Assembly: GCA_963854835.1 (NCBI GenBank)
Contig: OY978526.1
Location: 27,083,073 to 27,147,072 of the forward strand
Direction: 5' to 3'
Length of the DNA stretch: 64,000 nucleotides
Source of the DNA: Megamerina dolium
Taxonomy: Eukaryota; Arthropoda; Insecta; Diptera; Megamerinidae
Below are positions 8,984 through 19,793 of this stretch, piece by piece. The position numbers and the translations under genes were made by a program. Position 1 is the first letter of the stretch. Each line of letters starts with the position of its first letter. Under the pieces are notes generated by a model, which searched no databases, was not told the origin of the DNA, and saw nothing but the letters and a program-made list of their open reading frames with translations.

Positions 8984-9839
8984 CTTAATGAAAAATGGAA
9001 ATTTTGCATTTTTTAATTCAATTTTATACCACATTACTTTTTGTAAAATAAAATAAAAATATAATTAATATGATAATGTAGAATTTTAATATTTTTGATT
9101 TATTTACAAGGAACAAAAACACAATAGAAAGTAAGACAATACCTCCTAAAATGTACTTCTGTCAAATAAATACAATATAACAAGGGCCTTTGTTTGATAA
9201 AAGTGGCGGATATATTGTTTCTCAATTTGTTATTCCAAAATTATGGCAATGCTAAAGTAAAAATCCACTACATTGACTATGAAATTTATTACGAAAATGG
9301 TCATTATGGACAACTACATTTCGCACATAGTTGTCGTTGACAAAATTATTGATCGTTTTGAAGAAAATGGCTCAGTTTGTAATGTAAGTAGGTAAGTAAG
9401 TAATTATGTAAGTAAGTAAGTAAGTAAGAAGCTGCAAGTGAGAGTGCTCATAATGAACGAACCACATCAATCTGGACGGATTATCTTTCATTATTGTTAC
9501 ACAACATTTATCCTAAATATCCTAAACCTCTATCGTTAAGGAGGCCCCATACAAAATTAACGGCAAACGCTTCAAAACAAACTCATTACTTTTGAATAAA
9601 GTTCTTTTTCAAAATAGAAAGTCCCATATCACATTTTCAATTGATGAAAACCAATGTTTGTGCAAGATTTGTTCATATTTTGAAACAGATAGAAGTCACT
9701 AGAAGCCAAATATGGCGACTATGATATATATTCCTTTAATGCATAATTTAATCCAGTAATTTTTGCGTCGACATTTGTGAGTTGATGCAATGTCTTCGTT
9801 AGTCATTTTGCCAATCTAAGTTGAATATCTTCCACTATT
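8984..9839. repeat. Array unit A, downstream part with mariner-type relic
   Basis: The 3' flank (TTTATACCACATTACTTTTTG, CAATACCTCCTAAAATG) is shared with unit B. At about 9230-9400 a decayed transposase N-terminus is readable (ATTATTGATCGTTTTGAAGA encodes IIDRFEE, preceded by YYENGH). A GTAAGTA-rich tract (9385-9430) and the TTATTGTTACACAACATTTATCC block follow. The same order of parts occurs after genes B and C. No intact gene lies here. Confidence 0.6.
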
Positions 9840-10490
9840 ACCGAATAGGGCACTCACAAATCTTTTGCGCTGAAAAGAGCCCTATCGAAGCAAAGGAGTG
9901 TATATTTATGGAAGCTGAAACATCCGTTGCTGAAATCTTTTCGATGTGAGATGGTTATCAGACTGCGAAAGGCTTTGCTGTATATTTACTATCTAGTATG
10001 GCCTAACGTCATTACTCTGATGAAGAAAATGCAGAGACTTTCCTCGGCTGCCATGCAAAAGCCTCAAATCTACTCTGCAGATAGACAGACTTAAAAAATA
10101 CGATACCTGAGGTTGTGATGATCTAATAAATAGTGTTTGAGCAATCTTAAAGCTCAAATACTTAAAAACTAATGTGTACTGGAGCCTATGTTTGTTGTGC
10201 TTACCCTTTAGTTTACCTTAAATAGGGATGGCGTACTATTTCCCCTTCCAACAGTTTTTGTTCAGTTCTCAACTTGAGAACGGATGGAAAATCATGGGAT
10301 CCCAAAGTATTATTCTGGACGAATCATTCTAGCTATTTCATTCGCAACTAGAGTGCCTTTGTTTAAAGCGAACGGTTGCTACAGAGTCACAGCACGCTGC
10401 TATAAGCTTAGAATAAATGCTACAAGAATAGCGAGGCTTAACGACTCAGGAGCTGTTCTAAAAATTGGATTGTTCTTCATTCACAAACAT
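9840..10490 (+). pseudogene. Decayed LINE relic (reverse transcriptase C-terminal to RNase H region)
   Basis: In shifting frames the plus strand reads MVIRLRKALLYIYYLVWP...MKKMQRLSSAAM, which resembles the thumb/connection of I-type LINEs (LVWWPAL...KLQR). Further on VPLFKANGCYRV...CYKLRINATRIA...LNDSGAVLKI resembles the RNase H core (VFQAE..A...A...L....DSQAALKA). Stops and frameshifts are frequent. The assignment rests on motif spacing by eye and is tentative. Confidence 0.35.
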
Positions 10491-10505
10491 GAAAACTATG
10501 ATTTT

Positions 10506-11792
10506 TATACCCTGCATAATGCAATATGCATGGTATATTCATTTCGGTCAGATGTTTGTGTCCACTTGAAGGAATCTCCGGAGATATAGACATGGATATA
10601 TATTCGTGATCAGCGTCGATTAAATTTTCGATTTAACGATGTCCGTCCGTCCGTCCTTCCGTCTGTCTGTCACCTGGCTGGTTCGCACGATAACTTGAGT
10701 AAATATTGAGCTATTTCGATGAAATTTGGCATAAGTAATCTATGATCCAAGGGTACGGAGGGGATTGATATTGGGCATGATCGGTCAATAACCACGCCCA
10801 CACCAAGCATTCAAAGCGACTAACCTCGAAATTTTCAAAATCTTTAACTTCCTATAACTCACATAATATACCACTTGGGACAACAATATTTTGCACATAG
10901 AGTTATATTATACTACTATATAACCTCGCCAAAAGTGGGTGAGCCACGCCTACTTTCTAGCGTAGCTCCCATACAAAGTGTCTGTACTTCTTTTAAATTG
11001 AAACTGCTGTAACTTCTACAATCTTCTGTCTAGAATAACCATAATTGACACTTAGATTAACACGGCAGTCAGAAATAATATGGCAAATAAATATAAAATA
11101 AATGTGCCACGCCCACTCCTTTTTGGGTCTCCCATACAAAGTTGCGGAAATTAAAAAAAATGTTACCGGTTATAACTTGCAAACTATTCAGCGTAGAATA
11201 ACGATATTTAAGGTGTGGATTAGTATTGTACGAGCAACTAGGCTCACAGAAAATGGGCGCACCACGCCCAGTGTTTATCGTAGCCCCCATACAAATTTTA
11301 AATTGAAACAGCTGTAACTTAGGCAATCTTATGTCTACAATAACCATAATTGCCACTTAAATTAATATCGTAGTCGGAAATAATCTGGCGAAAAATCAGC
11401 GTACCACGCCCACTTCTTATTGGGGCTCCCATACAAAGTTGAGGAAATTAAACAAAAATGTTAACCACCATAACTTAGAAACTATTCAACGTAGGACACC
11501 AAATTTAAAGTGTGGATTAACATTGAAAAATTAATTGGATTTACTAGAAAGTGGTAAGCCACGCCCACTTTTTATATAGCTCCCATACTAAGCCTCGGAA
11601 TTATCTTAAAATCCTTTTACTTCGTCAAAGTCAACCATATTTCGGGTGTAAATTAGTAGTATATGCAAAAATTGTTTCTCGAAAAGTGGAAATAAAAGAA
11701 AAGTTGGATATTCGAGTAAACTTTTTATATAAAAATCTACATATGCAGGGTATAGTTTGGTCGGCCCCAGCCGACTGTAAGGAGATTTTTTT
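10506..11792 (+). mobile_element. mini-me/DINE-1-like element, subfamily A (copy 2)
   Basis: Same ends as copy 1 (TATACCCTGCATAATG start; GTCGGCCCCAGCCGAC hairpin and GGAGATTTTTTT end) and high similarity. It is ~300 bases shorter because one pair of internal modules is absent, and its GTCC tract is much shorter. It lies directly upstream of peptide unit B; the sequence after its 3' end (ATAATCTTATACGCCAAAAGC) also occurs without the element upstream of unit C (16170-16194). That gives the 3' junction of the empty site. Confidence 0.75.
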
Positions 11793-12274
11793 ATAATAAT
11801 CTTATACGCCAAAAGCAAAACCCGTCCCAACCTAAAGATCTTCCCTGTATTTGAACAAAATGAATAATAATAAATTAATAAAATAAAAATTCAAAAATTT
11901 GCATTTGCAAAAACATTGAATCAGCAGTGCAAGCATTTCTGGTTTTTCCACCAATTGTTGCATATTTCTGAAATATCGTATGCATACATCGTATGGAATT
12001 AAAAAGAAGACTAATTTCTATTCAAACGAAAATGCAAAAATTTACAAATAATTAATCAGCAGTGTAAACAAAGTTTGGTTTTAACACCAATTTTTGCAAA
12101 TATAATATTGCTTTGTTTAAAACACACCATTTACCGACCGTATTTAATTAAAGGTAAGAAAGTTCACAATAAAGAGCTAAATATTTCCACAATAAATAGG
12201 ACAGAACATAGACTTAAAGCATTAGTCGATAATTGATATCACGCGCTTATAAACGTTCTAAATAATATAAAAAA
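11793..12274 (+). promoter_or_regulatory. Upstream region of secreted peptide gene B
   Basis: Homologous to the regions before A and C: CATTTCTGGTTTTTCCACC near 11932, AAACACACCATTTACCGACC near 12119, then CCACAATAAATAGGACAGAA with the TATA-like ATAAATAGG at 12192-12200 and TTAGTCG with A at 12224 (32-base spacing). Conservation over ~350 bases suggests the whole promoter was duplicated with the gene. Confidence 0.6.
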
Positions 12275-12445
12275 ATGAAGTTCCTGAAGGTGGTCGTCAT
12301 TTTTGTCATCTTGGCAACGCTGTATGCTGGAGGTAAAAGCACATCATTGTCGAAGCCGCATTATCCGGAACATAATCAGGAAGAGAGGCTTCAAAGACTT
12401 TTTGGTAAACAATTTGCCAATCGTAACGAAAATAAATCTAATTAA
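12275..12445 (+). CDS. Small secreted peptide, paralogue B of tandem family
   Basis: A 56-residue precursor with signal peptide MKFLKVVVIFVILATLYA. The mature sequence opens GGKSTSLSKPHYPE, shared with paralogue C, and continues with a Glu/Gln/Arg-rich helix-like part (EERLQRLFGKQFANRN). There are no cysteines. RLFGK could be read as an amidation-type signal, but the basic residue is single and this is speculative. The signal peptide and first ~12 mature residues are near-identical to C while the tail differs. The ATG is chosen because leader and signal peptide are conserved in all three genes. Confidence 0.7.
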   Translation: MKFLKVVVIFVILATLYAGGKSTSLSKPHYPEHNQEERLQRLFGKQFANRNENKSN

Positions 12446-12779
12446 TATGATCATGTGAAACTTTGATATTTGTTTGATCTATTCTTACATATGTAACATA
12501 GCAATCAACTGAGGGTGATAAGGTGACACGTCATAATATCAAAAACTCTGTAATATATTTTATACAAAACAAAATAGAAAAATTTTCATTTTTTTATTCA
12601 ATTTTATACCACATTACTTTTTTTAAAATAAAATAAAAATATAATTAATATGATCATATGGAATTTTAATATTTTTTATTTATTTACAAGGAATAAAACA
12701 AGTAAGACAATACCTTCTAAAATGGACTTCTGTCCCATAAATTAAATATATTAAGGGCCGTTTTTTAATATAAGCGGCA

Positions 12780-12979
12780 GATAAATTGTTTCTCAAATCA
12801 TGGCAAGGCTAAAGTAAAAATCCACTACATTGACTATAAAATTTACAATATTACGAAAATGATCGTTGAGAAAAACTACATGTCGCTAATTACATAGTCG
12901 ACGTAATTGTCATACTGAGCGTGCAATTGGCAAAATTATTGATCGTTTTGAAGAAACTGGTTCAGTGGAAGGTCATAGA
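12780..12979 (+). pseudogene. mariner-type transposase N-terminal relic in unit B
   Basis: AGCGTGCAATTGGCAAAATT...GATCGTTTTGAAGAAACTGG encodes RAIGKIIDRFEETGSVE, typical of the helix-turn-helix linker of mariner-type transposases. The same relic follows genes A and C. It is cut at 12979 by the solo LTR. Confidence 0.6.
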
Positions 12980-12983
12980 CCAT

Positions 12984-15408
12984 TGTAACACGCATATTCG
13001 TGTTACAAATTCGATAATATTAAAATTTAATAATAGAAATAATAAAAATAATATTTAGAGTAAAATAAAGGAAAATAATAGGGGAGAGTGGGACAAAGAT
13101 AGTCTAGTAAGACATTTTCGGCTCTAGCGAGCAAAACTGAAAAGATATTGAAAAACGTTGCGTTAGAAAGCCTGTTTATCTGGCTACATTTCCACCATAG
13201 ATCATTTTGCTGTAGCTTGCCATGCTGCCGAACTATAGCCGAAAAACCGAAACAACTTTTTTAACTATTCTTACCCCACTAGTTGGGTAAAACTAGTCAA
13301 CATTTCTGTATGCTGTAAATGAACGTAAAAAATGAGAAAAAACGCAAATTAATTAGTTTTTTTAATTGAAACATGTTTATTGGAATGCTTTACGACAAAA
13401 ATGGCCTTCGATCAGAATCTTCTTCGTGGCTGCTTTCTGGCGTGACTGGTTTTCATGGTCTACCACGGCTGCGTCCAGATGCAGAACATCCTTTTCGTCG
13501 CCACCACCACCACCACGATCACCACACTCGAAGTGTCTCCATTGACTCACTGCTGGTCAAGATCGCCGTTGATTGTCGCTTTCGCCCGCGATTCGTCTGT
13601 TTTCTCGGCGGTGTTGATGGCAATGGCAGTACAGACTCGTTCGTCGTTCTCAAATCTGAATCAAAAAGCTGCATCAAATCGCTTTCTTCGGCATTTTTTG
13701 CCATTGTGTCATCCAATTCGACGTAAGCAGCAACTTCTTGTTCAGAAATGGATTCTTCTTCATTTTCTTCAGTGTTTGATTCAAGCATTGGGCGATCTGT
13801 TATCCAAAATCCAAATCTGTGAATTTGTTGTCATTAAATGGATAAATGACAGTGCATTCGTACCCAGCTTCGCCGCAATTTCATTGATTGTAATTGTTCT
13901 GTCGGGATGATTTCACATCCACGTATCGCACGAACGATTGACCGTGTCGAGTTGACCTCGTTCGGCCGATGTCATTTGTTTGGCCAATTTGTTTGGCTCC
14001 GCATTGCGCAACCACACGCTCCGGCATGTGAACTGTGTTGACGCCGGATTCATCCATATTCCATATATGTTGTGGTTGTATTTTCAACTTTACTCAAATT
14101 TTGATGAAAATGTCCGACGTTGTGTTGACTGAAGCTCGTCGAACGGGTCAAGCTCGTTGCTTGTGGCTTGCGAGGCGATAAGTTCGGATGGCGTTTCATG
14201 AATGACAGAAAACAATCTTTGCCTGCCATTTTTTCGTTTCTCCAATTATCCGGCACATCGATTTCCAATTTCGCACGTCTCTTGTTGACAGGCCGTAATA
14301 CATGGCACTAGATTTCAGCAAATAATTTATTAACGCCGCTTCTTGATCTGCATTGAAAACCTACGATACAACACAACATACAAGAATGAGTGAAATGAAC
14401 GAAATGAATGCATAAGAAAATTACTTGAGTTCGATATTTTGTCGGCATTGCACGGTTAATATTGTTTCTCAACGTCTGGTAATTCAATTTGAAGATTTCG
14501 GCAGCTCAAAATTTAATTTAAAATGTTTGGACGCCTTTCTCACTGTCTCGCCGCTTGTGATAGGCCGCAATGGCATTCGCCAAGGCTTCTTTGTCGATCA
14601 GCTGCTTCTTTCGCTTGTAATTTCGCACCATTTTGTCTAAAAACGAAAAACAAAACAAAAAAATAATAACTTTTTTGTCCCACTCGAACTTTTTCCAACT
14701 TTTCACTAATTTCTCAATAAACCGATAAAAATATTGAAAAACGAATATTATATTCTTGTTCAACATCCAATTTCACTTTTCCAACACTCACCTTTCCGAT
14801 TTTGTAAGACACACGATTTTGTTGCTGCGTAGCGTTTACAAATGGCGGCGCACTGGGCAAGCGACATTTACATGTGCCTGCCCAGTTAGGATCACTATTG
14901 AAGCATTCTTCTTTAGTTGTAAGAATATTGCAACAACGCCCCGTTGGGGAATACCAACGAGTTCTCTTTTGAAGTAGATCCATCTACGGTGCTCAACAAT
15001 AAGAGTTCTTGCCCTAAACGACTGCGAGCCTTCTGCTCGGCCTAAACAGTCACTTTGACCACTTAAAATCCAGGAGCAACCAGTTTGAGTGCTGGTTCCT
15101 CCTACATTTCATTCCTTGTCTCCCTCTTGCTTGCGTAGGATACGAATAGGGTAGTTTTATTAATTTGTAGTCTCAATTGAATAATTCCATTATAACGAAT
15201 AGGGTATTTCCAATATTTTGTCATTTCAATTCGGTTGTAGTTCAAATCCTCTTTTTCTTTTGTTTTAATTGTAAACAAAATAAACGGAAAGAATAATAAA
15301 AAGTAGGAATTGTACGCCGAAAGGTATATCATCCGAGCCGAACTTTAGTGTCGGTAATATTAGTGTCGGTAATGTTACTCCAGCTAGAAAACAAAGGCAC
15401 GCGTTACA
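12984..15408 (+). mobile_element. Solo LTR (gypsy-like ends) carrying a nested pogo-like element
   Basis: The left end is TGTAACACG and the right end CGTTACA, inverted and beginning TG/ending CA as LTRs do. Both are flanked by the 4-base direct repeat CCAT (12980-12983 and 15409-15412). An AATAAA-type signal (AAAATAAACGG near 15280) lies in the right half. No gag/pol/env reading frames are present, consistent with a solo LTR left by recombination. About 1.6 kb of the interval is a later pogo-like insertion. The 4-base duplication suggests a Ty3/gypsy-type integrase, but the family is not proven. Confidence 0.65.
13080..14695 (-). pseudogene. pogo/Tigger-like transposase relic
   Basis: On the minus strand, MVRNYKRKK...ALANAIAAY (from ~14631) matches the psq-type helix-turn-helix start of pogo transposases. 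WRNEKMAGKDCFLSFMKRHPNLS (14268 frame, residues 9-31; CENP-B-type DNA-binding region) follows. Then come IWNMDESGVNTVHMPERVVA (DDE domain, catalytic D in MDESG) and an acidic Ser/Glu-rich C-terminal tail (13788-13519). Frames are broken at several places. GAGTGGGACAAA occurs in inverted orientation near both ends (13087 and ~14675), likely remnants of terminal inverted repeats. The plus-strand open frames here are shadows. Confidence 0.7.
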
Positions 15409-15412
15409 CCAT

Positions 15413-16160
15413 ATCTGCATATTCGCCCAGTTTGTACTGTAAGTAGGTAAGTAAGTAAGTATGTAAGTAAGAAGCATTATTGTTACACAACCATTTATCC
15501 TAAATATCGTAACCGTCTTATATTAAGGAGGTTCCCATACAAAATTAACGGCAACACTGTATGCTGGAGGTAAAAGCACATCATTGTCGAAGCCTCATTA
15601 TCTGGGAAATGCAAACTCATTAGTTTTTAATAATGTTCTTCTTCAAAATAGAAAGTCCCATATCACATTTTTAATTGATTTGTTCATATTTCGAAACAGA
15701 TAGAAGTCACTAGAAGCCAAATATGGCAACTAATGCATAATTTAACCCACCAAATTTTGCGATGACATTTGTGAGTTGACGCATTGTCTTCGTAGAAAAT
15801 GGTTTATTGTTCTTTAAATATTATTTAAGGGTTAGTCATTTTGCCAATCTAAGTTGATTATCTTCAAGTGCCATATATTTATTTATATTTTTTAAACGGA
15901 GTTTAAATTTAAGCAGCAAGAAAATATGTACTGGGGTGCAAGAACAGACAGCTGCACAACTGATTTATAGATTAATCTTAGTTTGACCCATCTATGCAGA
16001 TTGGGCTCTTAAACATAGTTTGAAATTTAACTAAAAATCTGCAAATCTAGTTTAAACTTAATTTAAACGACAAATAGAGCTACACTCGTACTGAAAACTG
16101 TCCATAAATATATAGTATGAGAAAATATGAGAAAGTAGCAAGTGTTTTGAAAAAAAATAT
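15413..16160. repeat. Array unit B, downstream part, with exon fragment
   Basis: After the solo LTR the unit continues with CAGTTTGTACTGTAAGTAGG, a GTAAGTA tract and TTATTGTTACACAACCATTTATCC, as in unit A. At about 15547-15608 a fragment of the peptide gene (ACACTGTATGCTGGAGGTAA to TCGAAGCCTCATTATC) is embedded in this downstream DNA. A TTTAAA-rich stretch follows. No intact gene is present. Confidence 0.6.
15547..15608 (+). pseudogene. Orphan fragment of the tandem peptide gene
   Basis: Encodes ATLYAGGKSTSLSKPHYL, the end of the signal peptide and start of the mature peptide of paralogue B/C. No start codon, promoter or tail is present. It replaces the join seen in unit A, where ACGGCAAACGC runs on to AACTCATTACTTTT. 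A short GGCAA/GCAAA overlap at both edges suggests microhomology-mediated insertion or ectopic repair. Confidence 0.7.
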
Positions 16161-16546
16161 TTTTTTTTTTTTATAATCTTATACGCCAAAAGCAAAACCC
16201 ATCCGAACCTAAAGATCTTCTCTCTATTATTTATTTAGAACAGAAAGGTTTCCTGTATATGAACAAAATGAACTAATATGATATTTATTAGTATTAGTAA
16301 CCACAATTCAAAAATTTGGTAAACATTGAATCAGCAGTGCAAACATTTCTGGTTTTATCACCAAATTTTGCAGATATATAATTGTTTTATTTAAACCATT
16401 TACTTACCGTGTTGAATTAACGGTAAGACAATTCACAATAAAGAGCTAAATACAATATTTCCACAATAAATAGGACAGAAGGTAGGCTTAAAGCATTAGT
16501 CGATAATTGATATCACGCGCTTATAGACGTTCTAATTAATATAAAA
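16160..16546 (+). promoter_or_regulatory. Upstream region of secreted peptide gene C
   Basis: Contains ATAATCTTATACGCCAAAAGC (without the mini-me-like copy seen before unit B), AACATTTCTGGTTTTATCACC near 16343, and CCACAATAAATAGGACAGAA with ATAAATAGG at 16466-16474. TTAGTCG follows with A at 16498, again 32 bases. Only one of the two T-rich boxes seen in A and B is retained. Confidence 0.6.
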
Positions 16547-16720
16547 ATGAATTTCCTGAAGGTGGTCGTCATTTTTGTCATCTTGGCAACACTGTATGCT
16601 GGAGGTAAAAGCACATCATTGTCGAAGCCGAGGTATCCGGAAAATGATAGCAAATTATATGAACAGATGAGAATACTTTTCCAAGAACGTGCAGCCAAGC
16701 GTAATGTAATACAAATATAA
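16547..16720 (+). CDS. Small secreted peptide, paralogue C of tandem family
   Basis: A 57-residue precursor: signal peptide MNFLKVVVIFVILATLYA, then GGKSTSLSKPRYPEND shared with B. The tail (KLYEQMRILFQERAAKRN) can be aligned to that of B only through R-[LI]-[LF]-F and A-x-R-N positions. No cysteines. AAKR could be a dibasic processing site. The antisense open frame 16513-16698 is a shadow. The gene is backed by conservation of leader, signal peptide and promoter across three copies; function unknown. Confidence 0.7.
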   Translation: MNFLKVVVIFVILATLYAGGKSTSLSKPRYPENDSKLYEQMRILFQERAAKRNVIQI

Positions 16721-16869
16721 TTTATATGATCATGTGAAACTTTGATATTTTTTTTTGACCAAAGAAAACAAGTGCAGAAAGTAAGGCAATACCTTCTAAA
16801 ATGTACTTCAATGTAATGACAAATAAATATAACATATTAAGGGCCATTTATTAATATAAGCGGCAGATA

Positions 16870-17645
16870 AATTGTTTCTCAAATTATGGCAAGGCTAAAG
16901 TAAAAATCCACTTCATTGACTATAAAATGTACAATTATACGAAAATGATCGTTGAGAAAAACTACATGTCGCTAATTACATAGTCGTCGTAATTGTCATA
17001 CTGAGAGTGCAATTGGCAAAATTATTGATCGTTTTGAAGAAACTGATTCTGTGGAACTGGTTCATATTCATCCAGTTTGGACTCGTGATGCAGTAAGTAA
17101 GTAAGCAAGCAGTTCTAAGTGAGAATGCTCATAATCCATGAGCCAAGCACATGAATATGGCATCGTTCACAAGAATTAAACATCTCGCGAACCGCTTTAC
17201 AACATATTTTGTTGCATGTTGAGCTTCATTTTCACACATACAAAATTCAATTGACTCAACAATTAAAGCCACCAGCTTCTTTTTATCATAATGGCTATGT
17301 GAATAAATAAAATTGCAGCATTTAGGGAGCGGAAACCCCTCGTGTTACTCACGAACAACCACTAAGGTGCGGTTTGTGCGCTGGGGGTGGCATGAGACCA
17401 ATGTTTTCCGAAAATGTCGTATAAGAAGCTGTTACGGTAAATGGTGAACGTTATCGTGACATGCTTACTGGTTTTTTATGGCTAAAATAAAATGATTTGG
17501 ATGCCAATGACATGTGGGTTGGGTTCTTCAACAAGATGCCACAACAGCGATGAGAAACACCTCACTTATTGGCAACCAATTTCGATGATCGCATAATTTC
17601 AAAGTCATAGAGGAGAGGCTGTAGCTCGTACAGGGCAATTTTGTG
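16870..17645 (+). pseudogene. mariner/Tc-type transposase relic in unit C
   Basis: The longest copy of the relic that follows each peptide gene. Readable blocks in order are RAIGKIIDRFEET (17009 on), an AELHFH / HNGYVNK stretch (counterpart of SDEAHFWLNGYVNKQN), TVNGERYRDMLTGFLW, NDMWVGFFN (counterpart of the second catalytic block) and DRIISKS. Many stops and frameshifts; the CTGTGGAACTGGTTCATATT region marks an internal deletion. It ends before the DLTPLDFFLW region, so the C-terminus is missing. Confidence 0.6.
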
Positions 17646-18790
17646 CAAAGGGGCACTTCTCATAAGTATTTGTATATTGTAAATACATACGTCTAATTTC
17701 AATAAGTTTATAATGTACTCTGAGGCATTTTTGATTTTTATCGATTGCTAATATGAGTTTAATTTTAATCTGAATTTCTTACAGGCAATTTACAAAAAAT
17801 TATAATAACAAAAAACTTTAAATTATGGCATTTTAAGTTAATGCATTACTTAGTTATAGAATCATCAAAAGAAGCTCGCAATTTGCATAGAAAAGTGATA
17901 AAATCACTGACATAACATTAAAATTAACACAATTTTGCAATAAAAAAGAAATTTCATATATGAAAAAAAAGATGTATTCTAGATATTAGTACATAGCATA
18001 TTATAATAGAAAGCCATTTTATGTTTAGAATATTTTATAGTCAATTTTTTGGCATAATCTGCTTATGATGATATTTTTGTGTACTACGAGCATGTTAAGT
18101 ATCATTGAGCTACATTGAAGATTAAGTAGGTATTCAAAAAAATTATAAACTACGTGCTTCATATGTGATTTATGTGCGTCGTTTCATTCCATAAACTGAA
18201 CGTACGTAAAAACAAGTATATTTGTAAATATTTCAAAGAATTACATTCGAATTTCCTTCTACCTAAAGTTAGGTAGGTAGGTAGGCAGATAAATGTAACG
18301 AACAATTTTTCGATTATTGACAATATAATCTATTGTCACATATGTCTTTAACTATGTAATTTGTTGCTTTATTTCTATCACCTCGATTTCTCTTCCTCTG
18401 CCTTCGAATATCTTTGGGTGAGAAATCAGATATACGGTAGTCAAAATATTAATCCAGTATCGTGATTTAAGGGGGGGGTGGGGATAAAAGTAAAATCAAA
18501 AATAGCCGAAAAACGAATAAAAGAAATCTGAAAGCGAAGGCAGAAAGCCAACAATTGATTCGACTACAGTGACCCAAAATCCATCGAAGTTGAGTAATTT
18601 AGTCTACTCACACTATTCAAAACTCAAGCATGATGAGAAAAATTTGCAATCATGTACAGAAACATAAACAGTTGTGGGCTCAACAAAATCAGGTTTCAGT
18701 TACCTAACGTCAACGACTCTAAATTGATTCTGTCTCTAAATTCCACACCGCGTCCCAGCCATACAGAATAGGTCTTATTAAAGATGACGA
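17646..18790. other. Unassigned AT-rich DNA
   Basis: No gene or repeat boundary recognised. A (TAGG)n run lies at about 18268-18288 and a G-run at 18471-18483. Confidence 0.35.
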
Positions 18791-18799
18791 AGACGATTG

Positions 18800-19450
18800 T
18801 AAAGGAAACCCTCTGTACTCTCTAGTTATCCACCACTCTACAGAACCCATCGAAGCTGCTTAAGAACCCCATAATTCAAAGATCTAGCGGGAGATCAATG
18901 CTGAACACTTTCTAGATGAAAATCGAAATTTCAAAATATGCCTACAACTTCGAACTAGTCGATCTTTTATCATTAGAGATAAATGGAAGCTCGATGTGTA
19001 ACTCTTTTTGGTGATCAGCCAGTATAAAACAAAACTAACCTGAGATAACCTGAAATAACGTCCCAAATAAAGAGTGGATATTTCAAACTTTTTTTTTGTT
19101 ATTTTCAACCCAATCTGCTCCATACATAATATCACTCTGGAGCATCTACTCTGTAGTTGACCAGCATTCTACAAAACCGACCGAAACTGCTTACGAGCCC
19201 CGCAGTTCAATGATCTAGCTAAAGCAGCGTCTTTAATAATGAGAGCACTGCTGAAGTTCTCGATGAAAATCGAAGTTTTGAAAGATCTCTACAACTCCTA
19301 ACTGGATCTCCTCGATCTAATATCTCTACAGACCAATTGTCGCCAATGTTACTCCCAATGTGTCCGTAAAAACTAACCTAACCTCAGATGCTAAGTTTCA
19401 GATAAGGAGTGAACATTTCAAACTTATTTTATCGGTTCAACCCGTGTGCC
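18800..19450. repeat. Diverged tandem duplication, period ~331 bases
   Basis: Two head-to-tail units. Paired blocks include CATCGAAGCTGCTTA (18849) with GACCGAAACTGCTTA (19180), AGATGAAAATCGAAATTT with CGATGAAAATCGAAGTTT, AAAACTAACCTGAG with AAAACTAACCTAACC, and GAGTGGATATTTCAAACTT with GAGTGAACATTTCAAACTT. Divergence is substantial, so the duplication is old. I cannot assign it to a gene. Confidence 0.6.
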
Positions 19451-19530
19451 TCATCCACATTTTACCCTAGCCCAATAGTTATTGCATTGACTTCGTATGG
19501 CTAAGAGATGTTCATTATCAAAATCGCCTT

Positions 19531-19760
19531 AAAGAACGCTACAAGTGAGCTCTAGAATATGTGTTGTCACAATTAGAGTTCTGCCGTTTGGAATCGGTTA
19601 TTATAGTATGGGTAATACTGTCCAAATTATAGAGTCGCAAAAACTGGAAGAAAAACATCTGAAAGAACTCTATGAAAAGAGCTTACAAAAGCAACATTAC
19701 AATTCTTAATCGACTAAGCTAAGTAGGTCATCTTCAATATTTACTAAATTTAACATAGAA
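19531..19760 (+). repeat. Heavily decayed SINE fragment
   Basis: GTTGTCACAATTAGAGTTCTGCCGTTTGGAATCGGTTA and a later AAGTAGGTC resemble the 3' half of the SINE family, with insertions and a partly scrambled order. Low confidence because identity is poor outside the TTCTGCCGTT block. Confidence 0.35.
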
Positions 19761-19793
19761 ATCAATTAGTTTAAATTATAACTTTTTTAAATT

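Noticed and set aside
9385..9430. GTAAGTA runs as splice donors (also 15437 and 17093)
   Set aside because: They are a microsatellite-like tract in the array flank with no exon on the 5' side.
13373..13910. Two plus-strand frames of 117 and 151 codons
   Set aside because: Antisense to the acidic C-terminal tail of the pogo-like transposase; His/Thr runs come from the reversed repeat codons.
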